From contig DHMX01000003.1 in assembly GCA_002406015.1 (NCBI GenBank), positions 1-64,000 on the forward strand: 64,000 nt of DNA, given 5' to 3'. The translations under genes were made by a program, and so were the position numbers. The notes under the pieces are model-generated. The model saw only the letters and a list, made by a program, of their open reading frames with translations, did no database searches and was not told the DNA's origin. Below are positions 34,273-43,299 of this stretch, piece by piece. The stretch comes from Lachnospiraceae bacterium UBA4631. GTDB taxonomy: Bacteria > Bacillota > Clostridia > Lachnospirales > Lachnospiraceae. Each line of letters begins with the position of its first letter. The stretch's first letter is position 1.

Positions 34273-36360
34273 CTATATATCTCCTTCCACTGTCATTTTC
34301 TGTAATATATCCTGTAATTGCTTCTTGCCTTCCTCTGCTGTGCAGTCATGAAGCTGAGCTCCGGCTACGGTTGCGTGTCCGCCGCCGCCCATTCGTTCCA
34401 TAATCACCTGCACATTTACCTCGTCTATCGACCTCGCACTGATGTATACGGTATCCTTTACCTGTGTCAGCATAAAGGATGCCTTAACTCCGTCAATGTC
34501 CAGTAATTCATTTGCAATCTGTGCCGCCAATACGGTTGGGCTGTCTACTCCCTCCGACGGCAGAATCCCGATTGCATAATCATCCATAAATAATTCCGCA
34601 TTTTCTACACCGGCTACCTTCTGCTGATATACCTCCATATCGGTACGGAACATCTTACGAACCCGCGTCACATCTGCTCCGCTCCGCTTTAAGAATGAAG
34701 CCGCTTCAAAGGTACGGACACCGGTCTTGGTGACAAAGGTATCTGTATCCACCAAAATACCGGAATACATCGCATCCGCCTCTATCGGACGCAGCTTCGG
34801 CTTATCAATAATGTACTGTAATATCTCTGCTACCATTTCACAGGCAGAGGATGCATACGGCTCTATATAAGAAAGAATTGCATTCTGAATCGAATCACTC
34901 ATGGCACGATGATGGTCTATTACAACAATAGACTTCGTCATGGTAAGCAATTCCTCACACTCGGTATAGCTTGGCCGATTCACATCTACCACTACCAGAG
35001 CGGTATCCTGGTCTATCAGATTCATTGCCTGTTCACTGTTCACAAACAAATCCTCCGGGTACATATTATTGCCGATAAAGTTATTCATTACCGGACGAAT
35101 GGCGGCTGTCACCTCATTAATTACTATATATGCCCGCCGGTTCATAGCAGTTGCCAGCCGGTATATACCGATTGCCGAGCCGAGCGAATCCACGTCCGGC
35201 ATCTTATGTCCCATGATAATAACTTCATCCTTGGACTCTAATACCTCTCGTAAGGCATGTGCCTTCACTCTTGCCTTTACTCTGGTATTCTTCTCAACAC
35301 CCTGCGATTTTCCGCCATAATAGTATATCTGCTCGCCATCCTTTACAACTGCCTGGTCTCCGCCTCGTCCCAGTGCAAGGTCGATAGCGACGCGGGCGGC
35401 ATCATACGCCTGTATATATGTGTCCGCATTTACACCCAGACCGATACTTAAGGTAACCGCAATCTCATTACCGATATTAATGGAACGAACCTCGTCCAAC
35501 AAGGCAAACTTCGTTGTCTGTAATTCCTCCAAATACTTTTGCCGGAATACCACCAGAAATTTGTCCTTTTCTATCTTCTTTACAATGGCATCAATATTCT
35601 GCATATATTTGTTCACCTTTCGGTCAACCAATGCAGTCAGCAATGGACGGCGAACCTCTTCCACACCCTCTAATGCTTCTTCATAATTATCAATATACAC
35701 CAATCCGGCTACCAGCTTCTGGTCCTTATTTTCCTGAATATACTTTCTAAGCTCTGTCTCATCAAAGAGGTACATGGCAATAAAGCCATCCTCACTTTCA
35801 TGGTTCATTTCCTCAAGCGGAGCTTCGTGCATCATGATTCGACGCATTTCCACCCGGTAATATCCGTCCTGATACCGCATCCCAAATTCCGTCATGTTAT
35901 TTTTCTGCGGAAACAGCTCTCTGGTAATCTCAGGAAAAATCTGTACGACAGACTTTTTATTCTGCTTCTCTAAGCCGACAATTCCATAAAATAATGCATT
36001 TGCCCACAGAATCTTTCCATCTAAGTCTATCAATGCATACGGAATCGCCAAATCCTTCAGTAATTCCTTCTGTACCTGTCCCTGCTCAAATGCAAAGCCC
36101 ATCAGCGTTGTCATAATATTCGGCTTATTATGCACATATATAAATGTAACCAGCAATGTATAGACAATTAATATAATAGAAAAGCAAATTCCGGTCTCCA
36201 GATTCCGCATATAGACTAATCCGTTAAACAATACTAACGGAATCAGCAAAAAAAACGGGATTCTCAGATAACGCTCTATTTGATTTTGTAATAAAACCTT
36301 TTTCGGTTTCTCCGGCTTCTTTCCTTCCTGTGAAACCTGTGGTTCCTGTTGTGTACCCAT
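34273..36360 (-). CDS. gdpP: Cyclic-di-AMP phosphodiesterase GdpP
   Basis: About 695 residues from ATG 36360, chosen over an in-frame start 33 nt upstream because AGGAG lies 7 nt before it and the longer form would overlap the AAA+ gene. Two N-terminal transmembrane helices, a PAS-like haem/ligand domain, a degenerate GGDEF domain, then DHH (GHKMPDVDSLGSAIG, VVIDHHRA) and DHHA1 (GGGGHATVAGA) domains. DHH-DHHA1 hydrolyses c-di-AMP to pApA, setting potassium and turgor control. It is preceded 13 nt upstream by the AAA+ ATPase and followed by rplI. Confidence 0.95.
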   Translation of the reverse strand: MGTQQEPQVSQEGKKPEKPKKVLLQNQIERYLRIPFFLLIPLVLFNGLVYMRNLETGICFSIILIVYTLLVTFIYVHNKPNIMTTLMGFAFEQGQVQKELLKDLAIPYALIDLDGKILWANALFYGIVGLEKQNKKSVVQIFPEITRELFPQKNNMTEFGMRYQDGYYRVEMRRIMMHEAPLEEMNHESEDGFIAMYLFDETELRKYIQENKDQKLVAGLVYIDNYEEALEGVEEVRRPLLTALVDRKVNKYMQNIDAIVKKIEKDKFLVVFRQKYLEELQTTKFALLDEVRSINIGNEIAVTLSIGLGVNADTYIQAYDAARVAIDLALGRGGDQAVVKDGEQIYYYGGKSQGVEKNTRVKARVKAHALREVLESKDEVIIMGHKMPDVDSLGSAIGIYRLATAMNRRAYIVINEVTAAIRPVMNNFIGNNMYPEDLFVNSEQAMNLIDQDTALVVVDVNRPSYTECEELLTMTKSIVVIDHHRAMSDSIQNAILSYIEPYASSACEMVAEILQYIIDKPKLRPIEADAMYSGILVDTDTFVTKTGVRTFEAASFLKRSGADVTRVRKMFRTDMEVYQQKVAGVENAELFMDDYAIGILPSEGVDSPTVLAAQIANELLDIDGVKASFMLTQVKDTVYISARSIDEVNVQVIMERMGGGGHATVAGAQLHDCTAEEGKKQLQDILQKMTVEGDI

Positions 36361-36373
36361 ATCTGCTCCTGTT

Positions 36374-37789
36374 CTACAAATCCTCTGCTTCAATCGTCAG
36401 CAATTGCTGCTTATCTACCGAGCTGGCAGCAATCAGACGGTTTGCCTGTCGTTCAATTACCTGACTTAAATAATTCCTTATATCTCTGGCATTTCCAAAG
36501 TTCTCATCCTTATGACTCACCATTTCCCGTAAATGCTCCCGCAATCGTTCCACACCGGTACTGCTTACATGATAATCCTGCTCCCGGCTCATATATGTGA
36601 AAATCTCATATAGCTCCTCTGCATTATAATCCGGAAAATCAATGGTCTTATTAAATCGGGAATTTAAGCCCGGATTGGATTCAATAAATTCCTCCATTAA
36701 ATCCGGATAGCCTGCCACAATCACAATAAGGTCATCCCGATAATCTTCCATTGCTTTATTCAGGGTATCAATTGCTTCCTGTCCGAAATCCCCTTCCGGC
36801 CCATGATTGCTTAATGCATATGCCTCGTCAATAAAAAGGACTCCGCCCTTTGCCTTATCTACTACCTGCTTAACTTTCAATGCGGTCTGTCCCATATATC
36901 CGGCAACCATACCGGAACGGTCTACTTCAACCAAATGCCCCTTCGATAAAACTCCCAAGGCACAGTAGATTTTGGAAAGCAGGCGGGCTACGGTTGTCTT
37001 ACCTGTACCCGGATTCCCGGTAAACACAAAATGTCTTGCAACATTTGCCGGTCTTAAACCGTTCTGCTCCCGCAGCTCATTAATCCGGAGAAGGTTTACC
37101 AGATTCTTAACTTCCTTTTTTACGCTTCCCAGCCCGATTAAGCCATTCAGCTCCTGCATCAATGCATCTAAATCATATCCCTCCGGGTCTGCCTCCGTAA
37201 TTGTTCCGACAAATGCAATCTCCTCTTCCTCATTCTTAGAGGTCTCCTTTATCCGATACGGAATGCTGTCCGGTGTCTCCTGCCGCTCTTCTCCATAATT
37301 CTTATAGGCATTCATCTGACTCTCCAGCATCAGAAGATACCGGGTCAGATTGCGAATCTCCCCATCCTCTACCTTCCGATTGCAGGCAATAAACTCCCTG
37401 CCTAATTCCTGAAAGGTATAATAATACAGGTTGCGGATGTCATAATACTTTGATTGATAAACTGCACTCGGTATGTTTTTGTCCTTCAAAAAATAACGAA
37501 GAGACAACGGTGGGTTGTTCAGAAAATCCCTGCTCGAAATACAATTATTCCGGATACAGTCCATAATCGTATCTGCATCAAATTCATACTCCAGCAATTT
37601 ATTGATGTAACGAATCTCTTCCTTCTGCACAATTCCATCGGAAATTGCCAGATAGCAGAAAAAATTACGCAAATCCATTCTCAATTGTTCCACGACACTG
37701 AAATCGCCTTCCAGCAGGATGCCGTTTGCGTCCATTTGGCGGGCAATCTGCTTACAAGTGCGGAATAGTGTAAGGCTCTGTTGTTCCAT
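36374..37789 (-). CDS. CbxX/CfqX (SpoVK-like) AAA+ ATPase, second paralogue
   Basis: This 471-residue protein has the same plan as the AAA+ ATPase at 15306-16706: an N-terminal TerB-like helical domain (FFCYLAISDGIVQKEE, and GREFIACNRKVEDGEIRNL matching GESFIACN in the paralogue), an acidic linker, and a AAA+ module with Walker A GNPGTGKTT (258-266), Walker B VLFIDEA (317-323), VAGYPD and LNSRFN. It begins the gdpP-rplI-dnaB operon and its stop lies 13 nt before the gdpP ATG. A role in remodelling an envelope or signalling complex is plausible but inferred. Confidence 0.88.
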   Translation of the reverse strand: MEQQSLTLFRTCKQIARQMDANGILLEGDFSVVEQLRMDLRNFFCYLAISDGIVQKEEIRYINKLLEYEFDADTIMDCIRNNCISSRDFLNNPPLSLRYFLKDKNIPSAVYQSKYYDIRNLYYYTFQELGREFIACNRKVEDGEIRNLTRYLLMLESQMNAYKNYGEERQETPDSIPYRIKETSKNEEEEIAFVGTITEADPEGYDLDALMQELNGLIGLGSVKKEVKNLVNLLRINELREQNGLRPANVARHFVFTGNPGTGKTTVARLLSKIYCALGVLSKGHLVEVDRSGMVAGYMGQTALKVKQVVDKAKGGVLFIDEAYALSNHGPEGDFGQEAIDTLNKAMEDYRDDLIVIVAGYPDLMEEFIESNPGLNSRFNKTIDFPDYNAEELYEIFTYMSREQDYHVSSTGVERLREHLREMVSHKDENFGNARDIRNYLSQVIERQANRLIAASSVDKQQLLTIEAEDL

Positions 37790-37869
37790 ATATTCTCCCC
37801 TGATATTTATGACATTATCTTCTGTCCATCAACCTACATATATACCACATTACTATACTACTTTTCTGC

Positions 37870-40308
37870 TCAATCCGCAACCTGCGGAAACCCATATTTC
37901 TTTTCTATCCGTTCCAGCTTTTCAATCATCGGCTTGGCTGCCAGCAGCAAAAATACTATTGTTGCAAATCCATGAATACAGTCCATCGGAAATCCGGAAA
38001 TATAATATGCTATCAGAATGTTCCGGTTTAAGCTCTGATTTCCCCAGACCAATGCTGCTGCCGGGTTCATAATTCCGCCATATATCACTAACGCAGCCAG
38101 TCCGCCAAATATGCAAAGCGTCAACCGATTTGCCGGAAGTCTTCCCTTTCGGAACAAAAGTCCCGCCAGAAATCCGACGATTCCCATTGCAAACATCTGC
38201 CATGGAGTCCATGGTCCCTGTGAAAATAATATATTTGACACCAGCATCGTCATAGCTCCCACCAAGAAACCGGTCTCTGCCCCCATTGCAACTCCGGCAA
38301 TAATTGTAAGTGCCATAACCGGCTTAAATTGCGGCAGCATAAAAAATGCGGCTCTTCCGGCAACCCCGATGGCACATAATACCGCAATCACAACCAATTC
38401 CCGCGGCTTCGGTTTCTTTCCTTCGTAAACAAGAAAAAACGGCAGCATACACTCTAACAGCACCAGCATGGAGCTGACATTGTATCGTCCGGTCCGCACA
38501 CCGAAATATAACGTAATCGGTATCAGAAGCAGAATCATAACGGTTGCCACACAGGTTCGCATCGGTAATTTGGGTTTCTGTGATTTCCGGTTTTGCTTTT
38601 CCTGTCCGCATACCGTATGTTCCGTTATGGTTTTTTCCTCTTTTGTGTCTAGTCTTTCTTCCGGTCCTTTGTCCGGCTTCTCAGCTTCCCCGCCAAATGC
38701 CAGAATAACATCCTCTGCTACAACTGCCTGCGGAAGAAATGCTCTGGCTATCCGGTTTGCTGCGGTTGTATAGAAGCTGTTTCCGGAGAAAAATCTCCGC
38801 GGTGTATCCTGTGTAACAATTGCTCCGTCAAAGAACAACGCACACTGCTTTGCATATGCCGCACAAAATTCCACATCATGACTAACCATCAAAATTGCAA
38901 TTCCTTGTTGCAATAACTCCTGTAGAACCTCGGCAAGTATGCATTTCATCTCTATGTCCAGCCCCTTCGTAGGCTCGTCCAACAACAAAATCCCCGGCTG
39001 CCGCAGTAATACCTTTGCCAGTCCCAACCGCTGCTGCTCTCCACCGGACAGGTCATACGGATGTCTCTGCTCTAATCCGGTCAGCCGGCACAGCTTTATC
39101 ATGTCCCGCAGCCGTTCTTCCTTTTCGCTCTGCTGTCCGGTCAGTACCTCCCGCAAATCTGCCTCTACTGTCTTTTTCACAAAAAGTGTCTGCGGATTCT
39201 GCGGCAGATAGCCTATCTCCTCCCGCGTAGTTACGGTTCCCCGATATGGCTTCTGTAAGCCGCTTAATACCTTAATTGCGGTTGTCTTTCCGGTTCCGTT
39301 TCCACCCAGCAGGCAAAGCCACTCTCCCTTGTGTAAGGAAAGCTTCATTCCCTTTATAATATCCGGTCCGTTTTGTTCATATCGAAACCAGATATTCTCT
39401 GCTTCTAAGACACAAGGCTTTGCTTCTGCTGAAAGCCCTTCTTCCTTTTCTTCCGGTAATTCCTGCGGCATTTGCTCCTTTGCAAGCACCGTTAAGAACT
39501 CTCTCCCCTCCCGAATCGTGACCGGACACTCCTGCTCATTTGCAATTCCGTTCCAGATTCGCATTGCTGTCGGCATTGCTTGAAACATTACGCTTTTGCT
39601 CGTTCTCAGCTCCATACCGACCTTCCGGGGTTCCCCTTCACATATCAGTTCTCCGTCTTTACTCATAACCAGAACGCGGTCTGCCAGAGGAAATACCTCC
39701 TCCAGTCTCTGCTCGATGATAAGAATGGTGGTTCCCAATTCCCGATTTATCTTTGCAAGTGTATTCAGAAAATCCGATGCGGCAATCGGGTCTAACTGAC
39801 TGGTCGGTTCATCTAAGACAATCACCTCCGGCTGCATCGTCATAATGGCTGCCAGATTCAAAAGCTGCTTCTGCCCTCCGGATAAATGCGTAATTTCCTC
39901 ATAAAACCAATTCTGGATTCCAAAGAAGGTTGCTATTTCCACTACACGTCTTCGAATCTCTGCCGACTCATAGCCTAAGCTTTCCAAGCCAAAGGCAAGC
40001 TCATGCCACACCTTATCCGTTACTATCTGATTCTCCGGCGACTGGAACACATAGCCAATCCGGGCAGCCTGCTCCCTTGCAGATACTTCTTCTATGCTCT
40101 GTCCATGAAACCGGACAGCTCCGCTCCTCATACCGCCGGGAACCAAAACCGGCTTCAATTGCTTTAACAAGGTCGTTTTTCCGCAGCCGGAAGGACCGCA
40201 TAATACCAAGAATTCTCCCGCTTCTGCCTGAAAAGAAATGTGCTTTAATGCCGGCGTTGTCTGCTCCGGATAAAAAAAGCTCACGTCCTCGAATGTAATG
40301 AGTGCCAT
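37870..40308 (-). CDS. ECF transporter: two fused ATPase domains plus membrane S component
   Basis: This 812-residue protein contains ATPase 1 (1-275: Walker A GPSGCGKTT 38-46, LSGGQKQ, VIVLDEPTSQLDP) and ATPase 2 (300-545: GGNGTGKTT, LSGGEQQR, LLLDEPTKGLD), with the short Q-loop and segments typical of EcfA/EcfA'. After a hydrophilic linker (545-583) comes a membrane part of about six helices (585-790) resembling an S component (GRAAFFMLPQFKP, GPWTPWQMFAMG). ECF importers take up vitamins and related cofactors. The S part recalls cobalamin- or riboflavin-type components, but I cannot assign a substrate. It overlaps ecfT by 28 nt, so the whole importer is encoded in two genes. Confidence 0.88.
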   Translation of the reverse strand: MALITFEDVSFFYPEQTTPALKHISFQAEAGEFLVLCGPSGCGKTTLLKQLKPVLVPGGMRSGAVRFHGQSIEEVSAREQAARIGYVFQSPENQIVTDKVWHELAFGLESLGYESAEIRRRVVEIATFFGIQNWFYEEITHLSGGQKQLLNLAAIMTMQPEVIVLDEPTSQLDPIAASDFLNTLAKINRELGTTILIIEQRLEEVFPLADRVLVMSKDGELICEGEPRKVGMELRTSKSVMFQAMPTAMRIWNGIANEQECPVTIREGREFLTVLAKEQMPQELPEEKEEGLSAEAKPCVLEAENIWFRYEQNGPDIIKGMKLSLHKGEWLCLLGGNGTGKTTAIKVLSGLQKPYRGTVTTREEIGYLPQNPQTLFVKKTVEADLREVLTGQQSEKEERLRDMIKLCRLTGLEQRHPYDLSGGEQQRLGLAKVLLRQPGILLLDEPTKGLDIEMKCILAEVLQELLQQGIAILMVSHDVEFCAAYAKQCALFFDGAIVTQDTPRRFFSGNSFYTTAANRIARAFLPQAVVAEDVILAFGGEAEKPDKGPEERLDTKEEKTITEHTVCGQEKQNRKSQKPKLPMRTCVATVMILLLIPITLYFGVRTGRYNVSSMLVLLECMLPFFLVYEGKKPKPRELVVIAVLCAIGVAGRAAFFMLPQFKPVMALTIIAGVAMGAETGFLVGAMTMLVSNILFSQGPWTPWQMFAMGIVGFLAGLLFRKGRLPANRLTLCIFGGLAALVIYGGIMNPAAALVWGNQSLNRNILIAYYISGFPMDCIHGFATIVFLLLAAKPMIEKLERIEKKYGFPQVAD

Positions 40309-41174
40309 TGATTGTTCTCCTTCCAGCTAATGATTACAGGGGTTGCCGCCAGTGCCAGATTCAACAGTTGCAGCAATACCGTCATGGTATTCCATGGTGC
40401 CATAAATACCGATGGAAAATACCGAAATTCCAAGCCCTTGCAAAATCCCCCGTAGAATACCAATATCAGTCCGCTTCCCAGAAGCCAGATAAGTGCTGCC
40501 TTATCCCGCATCTCCATGGTATATATACTAAATGCGGTACGCCCCTCCAAGCCATAGCCCCGGCTCCGCATACTATCTGCGGTTTCAATCGCATCCTCCA
40601 ACGCCCATGTTATTAGAATGGACAAAATCGTGACCGCATTTCGCATCCGGCGGATTAGGTTTCCGGATGAAGCATCTCTGCCAAGCACCCGCTGTGCTTC
40701 TGTAATATTGGTTAACTGCATCCGGAATCTCGGAATCAGCCGCAGCGTCATACTTAGTATCAGTGCGGTTGCGGGTATCACCTTACCAAATAAATAAATC
40801 AGCTTATCGGTAGTCACAACCTCTTGGAAGCATAAAAACCATAAAAATACAGTTGCCAGCATACAGCCTGCTGCCAACCCATATAAAATGCTTTCCAGTG
40901 TCAACGGATTTCCGTTCGGAAAATAGCCGAGAATCGTTACGCCTGCGTGATTAAATAACGGATTCATAACGGCTGCCAAGACTATTATCGGAAGTCCCAC
41001 CCGCAGACACAACAAGGCTGCCCGCTTCCCTTTTAACAGGATTGCATACAGCCCTGCACACACCAGATTCGCAAGCTGTGCTGCCGGATGAATACAGGAC
41101 ATTGTTACCGTCAGAACGCTTACGAAATATACCACATTTACAATTGGATGATAGTTAGAAAACGCATCTCTCAT
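40281..41174 (-). CDS. ecfT: ECF transporter transmembrane component
   Basis: This 297-residue protein has about six hydrophobic helices and the EcfT coupling motifs, two short Ala/Arg-containing helices (SMRSRGYGLEGRT is clear at about 204-216) that dock on the ATPases. It is followed with a 28-nt overlap by the fused A-A-S gene, an overlap large enough to suggest coupled translation. The preceding lipoprotein gene ends 15 nt upstream and may share the transcript. Confidence 0.88.
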   Translation of the reverse strand: MRDAFSNYHPIVNVVYFVSVLTVTMSCIHPAAQLANLVCAGLYAILLKGKRAALLCLRVGLPIIVLAAVMNPLFNHAGVTILGYFPNGNPLTLESILYGLAAGCMLATVFLWFLCFQEVVTTDKLIYLFGKVIPATALILSMTLRLIPRFRMQLTNITEAQRVLGRDASSGNLIRRMRNAVTILSILITWALEDAIETADSMRSRGYGLEGRTAFSIYTMEMRDKAALIWLLGSGLILVFYGGFCKGLEFRYFPSVFMAPWNTMTVLLQLLNLALAATPVIISWKENNQWHSLHSRT

Positions 41175-41189
41175 ATACTTAATACTTCA

Positions 41190-42488
41190 TTAACCTGCAT
41201 AAGAGCAGTAGGTCCGGATGGATAATTTCTTCACAATTCCACCCTCGGTATCCAGCCATATACCAACATTATTTGTATTATCACCTGTAATATAACCGTT
41301 TTCTTCTATTTCATAAAAGCCTGCAACTGCCAGATGCTCCTTTGCTTCCTTCTCAGACATTCCCGGATATATACCGAATATCGTCAAATCATCTACCTTC
41401 GTGTCCTGATATATCAGTAAGGTTGCATTCATATAGTTCATTGCTATCGGTGTCTGATTATTGATAGTACCTATCTCGCTGTCTCCATATTCATTTTCCG
41501 GAGTAAAGGTAATTCCATACCGGTTCTCAAGCTCCGGTTTCAAATCTCCTACATATACGGAGTCATCCAAGAAATACCGCAGACCAATGTCTCCCGCACT
41601 TTCACCATATGTATAAATATACTTTTGGTAGTATAATTGCTTATACTCCTGCGTATATCCGAGCAATGTTTCAAATCCTCCGTCCTCATCACTTCCATAC
41701 GGTACGGTTAAAACAGAAGTTCCCTGCTCTATATTGTTTCTCCACGCTTCAAACTCTGCATCATCCACCGGCTTTCTTCCGTCTCCTACGGTTGATATAT
41801 AATAAATATCTCCGTTGCCGTCCAAATCGTATTCATCCGGGAACGGTGTTCCGTCATAATCCTCCGGAAAATCCTTCTTTCTCCATGAATCTACAGATGC
41901 CACATAGTCATAATTATCGGTATCCGCATTATACTGATATACATTAAACGGCCACATATCGGTAGTGACTCCCTGATTATGAGCCCATACCACCTCAACA
42001 TATCCGTTTGAGAAATAGGTCGTTCCCGGATATTCCGAAAGCTCTGACCGCAATTCTCCGGTTTCTATATCGTACTGAAATATTTCCTCCCGCATTCCGG
42101 CTATAGAGGTCTGGGTATAAGAAAGAATCAGCTCCTCGATTCCATCTCCGTCTATATCATAGATAGCAAACTTGTTCTCATGCATGGTATCCCAATCAAA
42201 GCCTTCAATCGGTGTACCGTCCGGCCATACATTTGCATAATAAAACATAACGACTGCATCTGCATATTTTGCCCGCCGGATAATGGTCTCCTCTTCCTCC
42301 GCCGTAAATGCTTCTGTGGTCTGCTCTGTAGTTCCTTCGGTTGACTTATCGTTACCGGACTTTCCGCCGGTTGACATCTGCTCTGTCACCTGCTCGGTGG
42401 TTGTGCCATTATCAATTGTGCCGCAGCTGCTAAGCACCATAACTCCTGCCAGCAGTAATGCCGCCTTTATCCATTTTGATTTCCTCAT
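41190..42488 (-). CDS. Lipoprotein with FG-GAP/calcium-loop-like repeats
   Basis: This 432-residue exported lipoprotein has the signal peptide MRKSKWIKAALLLAGVMVLS followed by lipobox SSC (Cys22), then a Thr/Ser/Glu-rich tether. Calcium-binding-loop-like sequences occur at YDIDGDGIEELILSY (about 112-126) and YDLDGNGDIYYIS, as in FG-GAP/VCBS-type surface proteins. A C-terminal domain (about 345-430) contains GIYPGMSEKEAKEHLAVAGF. Function unknown. It is on the same strand just before ecfT and could be a surface partner of that importer, but that rests on position alone. Confidence 0.75.
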   Translation of the reverse strand: MRKSKWIKAALLLAGVMVLSSCGTIDNGTTTEQVTEQMSTGGKSGNDKSTEGTTEQTTEAFTAEEEETIIRRAKYADAVVMFYYANVWPDGTPIEGFDWDTMHENKFAIYDIDGDGIEELILSYTQTSIAGMREEIFQYDIETGELRSELSEYPGTTYFSNGYVEVVWAHNQGVTTDMWPFNVYQYNADTDNYDYVASVDSWRKKDFPEDYDGTPFPDEYDLDGNGDIYYISTVGDGRKPVDDAEFEAWRNNIEQGTSVLTVPYGSDEDGGFETLLGYTQEYKQLYYQKYIYTYGESAGDIGLRYFLDDSVYVGDLKPELENRYGITFTPENEYGDSEIGTINNQTPIAMNYMNATLLIYQDTKVDDLTIFGIYPGMSEKEAKEHLAVAGFYEIEENGYITGDNTNNVGIWLDTEGGIVKKLSIRTYCSYAG

Positions 42489-42631
42489 ATTACCCCTCCT
42501 ATCGATTTCTTGCTTCCTGTCTTTTTCATATACTTACCATAATCTTATATCGTCATTTTAACAAATTATTCATTTCACTACCAGCATATTTTTAGAACCT
42601 TGTTTAGACCTTGTATATCGCACAGCCTTTG

Positions 42632-42660
42632 TTGACTGTATTGTATAAAATGGATATAAT
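42632..42660 (+). promoter_or_regulatory. Promoter of the Phd-ParE type module
   Basis: TTGACT (42632-42637) and a perfect TATAAT (42655-42660) are spaced 17 nt and lie about 55 nt before the antitoxin ATG. Antitoxins of this kind usually repress their own promoter. Confidence 0.75.
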
Positions 42661-42714
42661 ATGGTTAGAATATTACTATTATCACAGATGTTACAGACTT
42701 AAGGAGGTTTTGAT

Positions 42715-42981
42715 ATGAATATCCGTCCATCAGCAGCCATTCGCCAGAATTACAACGAAATTGCCGATTTATGCCGCAAGACACAAGAACCAATATTCCT
42801 AACCAAGAACGGCGAAGGAGATTTGGTTGTCATGGATATTGCTACCTATAACCGTTGGGAGAAAATGTTGAAGCTACGGGAAGAATTACTGGCAGTAGAA
42901 GAAGACAGATTGGCAGGCAGAAACGGCTGTACTCCGGACGAACTGGAAGCATATCTGGATGATGTGATTGCAGAGGTGTAA
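42715..42981 (+). CDS. Phd/YefM-type antitoxin
   Basis: This 88-residue protein has the Phd/YefM DNA-binding fold pattern: IRPSAAIRQNYNEIADLCRK then EPIFLTKNGEGDLVVMDIATY, followed by an acidic helical tail (EEDRLAGRNG, ELEAYLDDVIAEV) that should bind the toxin. An AAGGAGG ribosome site precedes the ATG. It is 3 nt upstream of the toxin, in the usual antitoxin-first order. Confidence 0.9.
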   Translation: MNIRPSAAIRQNYNEIADLCRKTQEPIFLTKNGEGDLVVMDIATYNRWEKMLKLREELLAVEEDRLAGRNGCTPDELEAYLDDVIAEV

Positions 42982-42984
42982 TGT

Positions 42985-43299
42985 ATGGCAGATAAGAAAT
43001 ACAAGATTATTATTTCTGACAGGGCAAAAAGAATGCTAGGCACACATATCCGCTTTCTGGCACAGGTTAATAAAGATGCCGCCATCGCAAAGAAGAACGA
43101 ACTTCTGTCAGGAATCCGTTCTTTAGAATATATGCCACAGCGTTTTCCCTTTTTTGAAGAAGCGTATATACCTTCCAATAAATACCATAAGATGTTTATA
43201 GCAAAATGGTATCTTGTTCTTTACCAGATTCAGGACGATACGGTGTATGTGGATTATATCCTTGATTGCCGGAAGGATTATAGCTGGCTTGTTCATTAG
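42985..43299 (+). CDS. RelE/ParE-superfamily toxin
   Basis: This 104-residue basic protein has the ParE-like plan: N-terminal helices (SDRAKRMLGTHIRFLAQVN), then SGIRSLEYMPQRFPFF, and a C-terminal sheet with YHKMFIAKWYLVLYQI and VYVDYILDCRKDY. The pattern of a basic protein paired with a Phd-type partner supports a toxin role; ribosome-dependent nuclease or gyrase poison cannot be told apart. Its last 4 nt overlap the end of the convergent permease gene. Confidence 0.85.
   Translation: MADKKYKIIISDRAKRMLGTHIRFLAQVNKDAAIAKKNELLSGIRSLEYMPQRFPFFEEAYIPSNKYHKMFIAKWYLVLYQIQDDTVYVDYILDCRKDYSWLVH

Noticed and set aside
36361..36393. Longer gdpP start overlapping the AAA+ gene
   Set aside because: ATG 36360 has AGGAG at good spacing, and the longer form would overlap the upstream gene by 20 nt.
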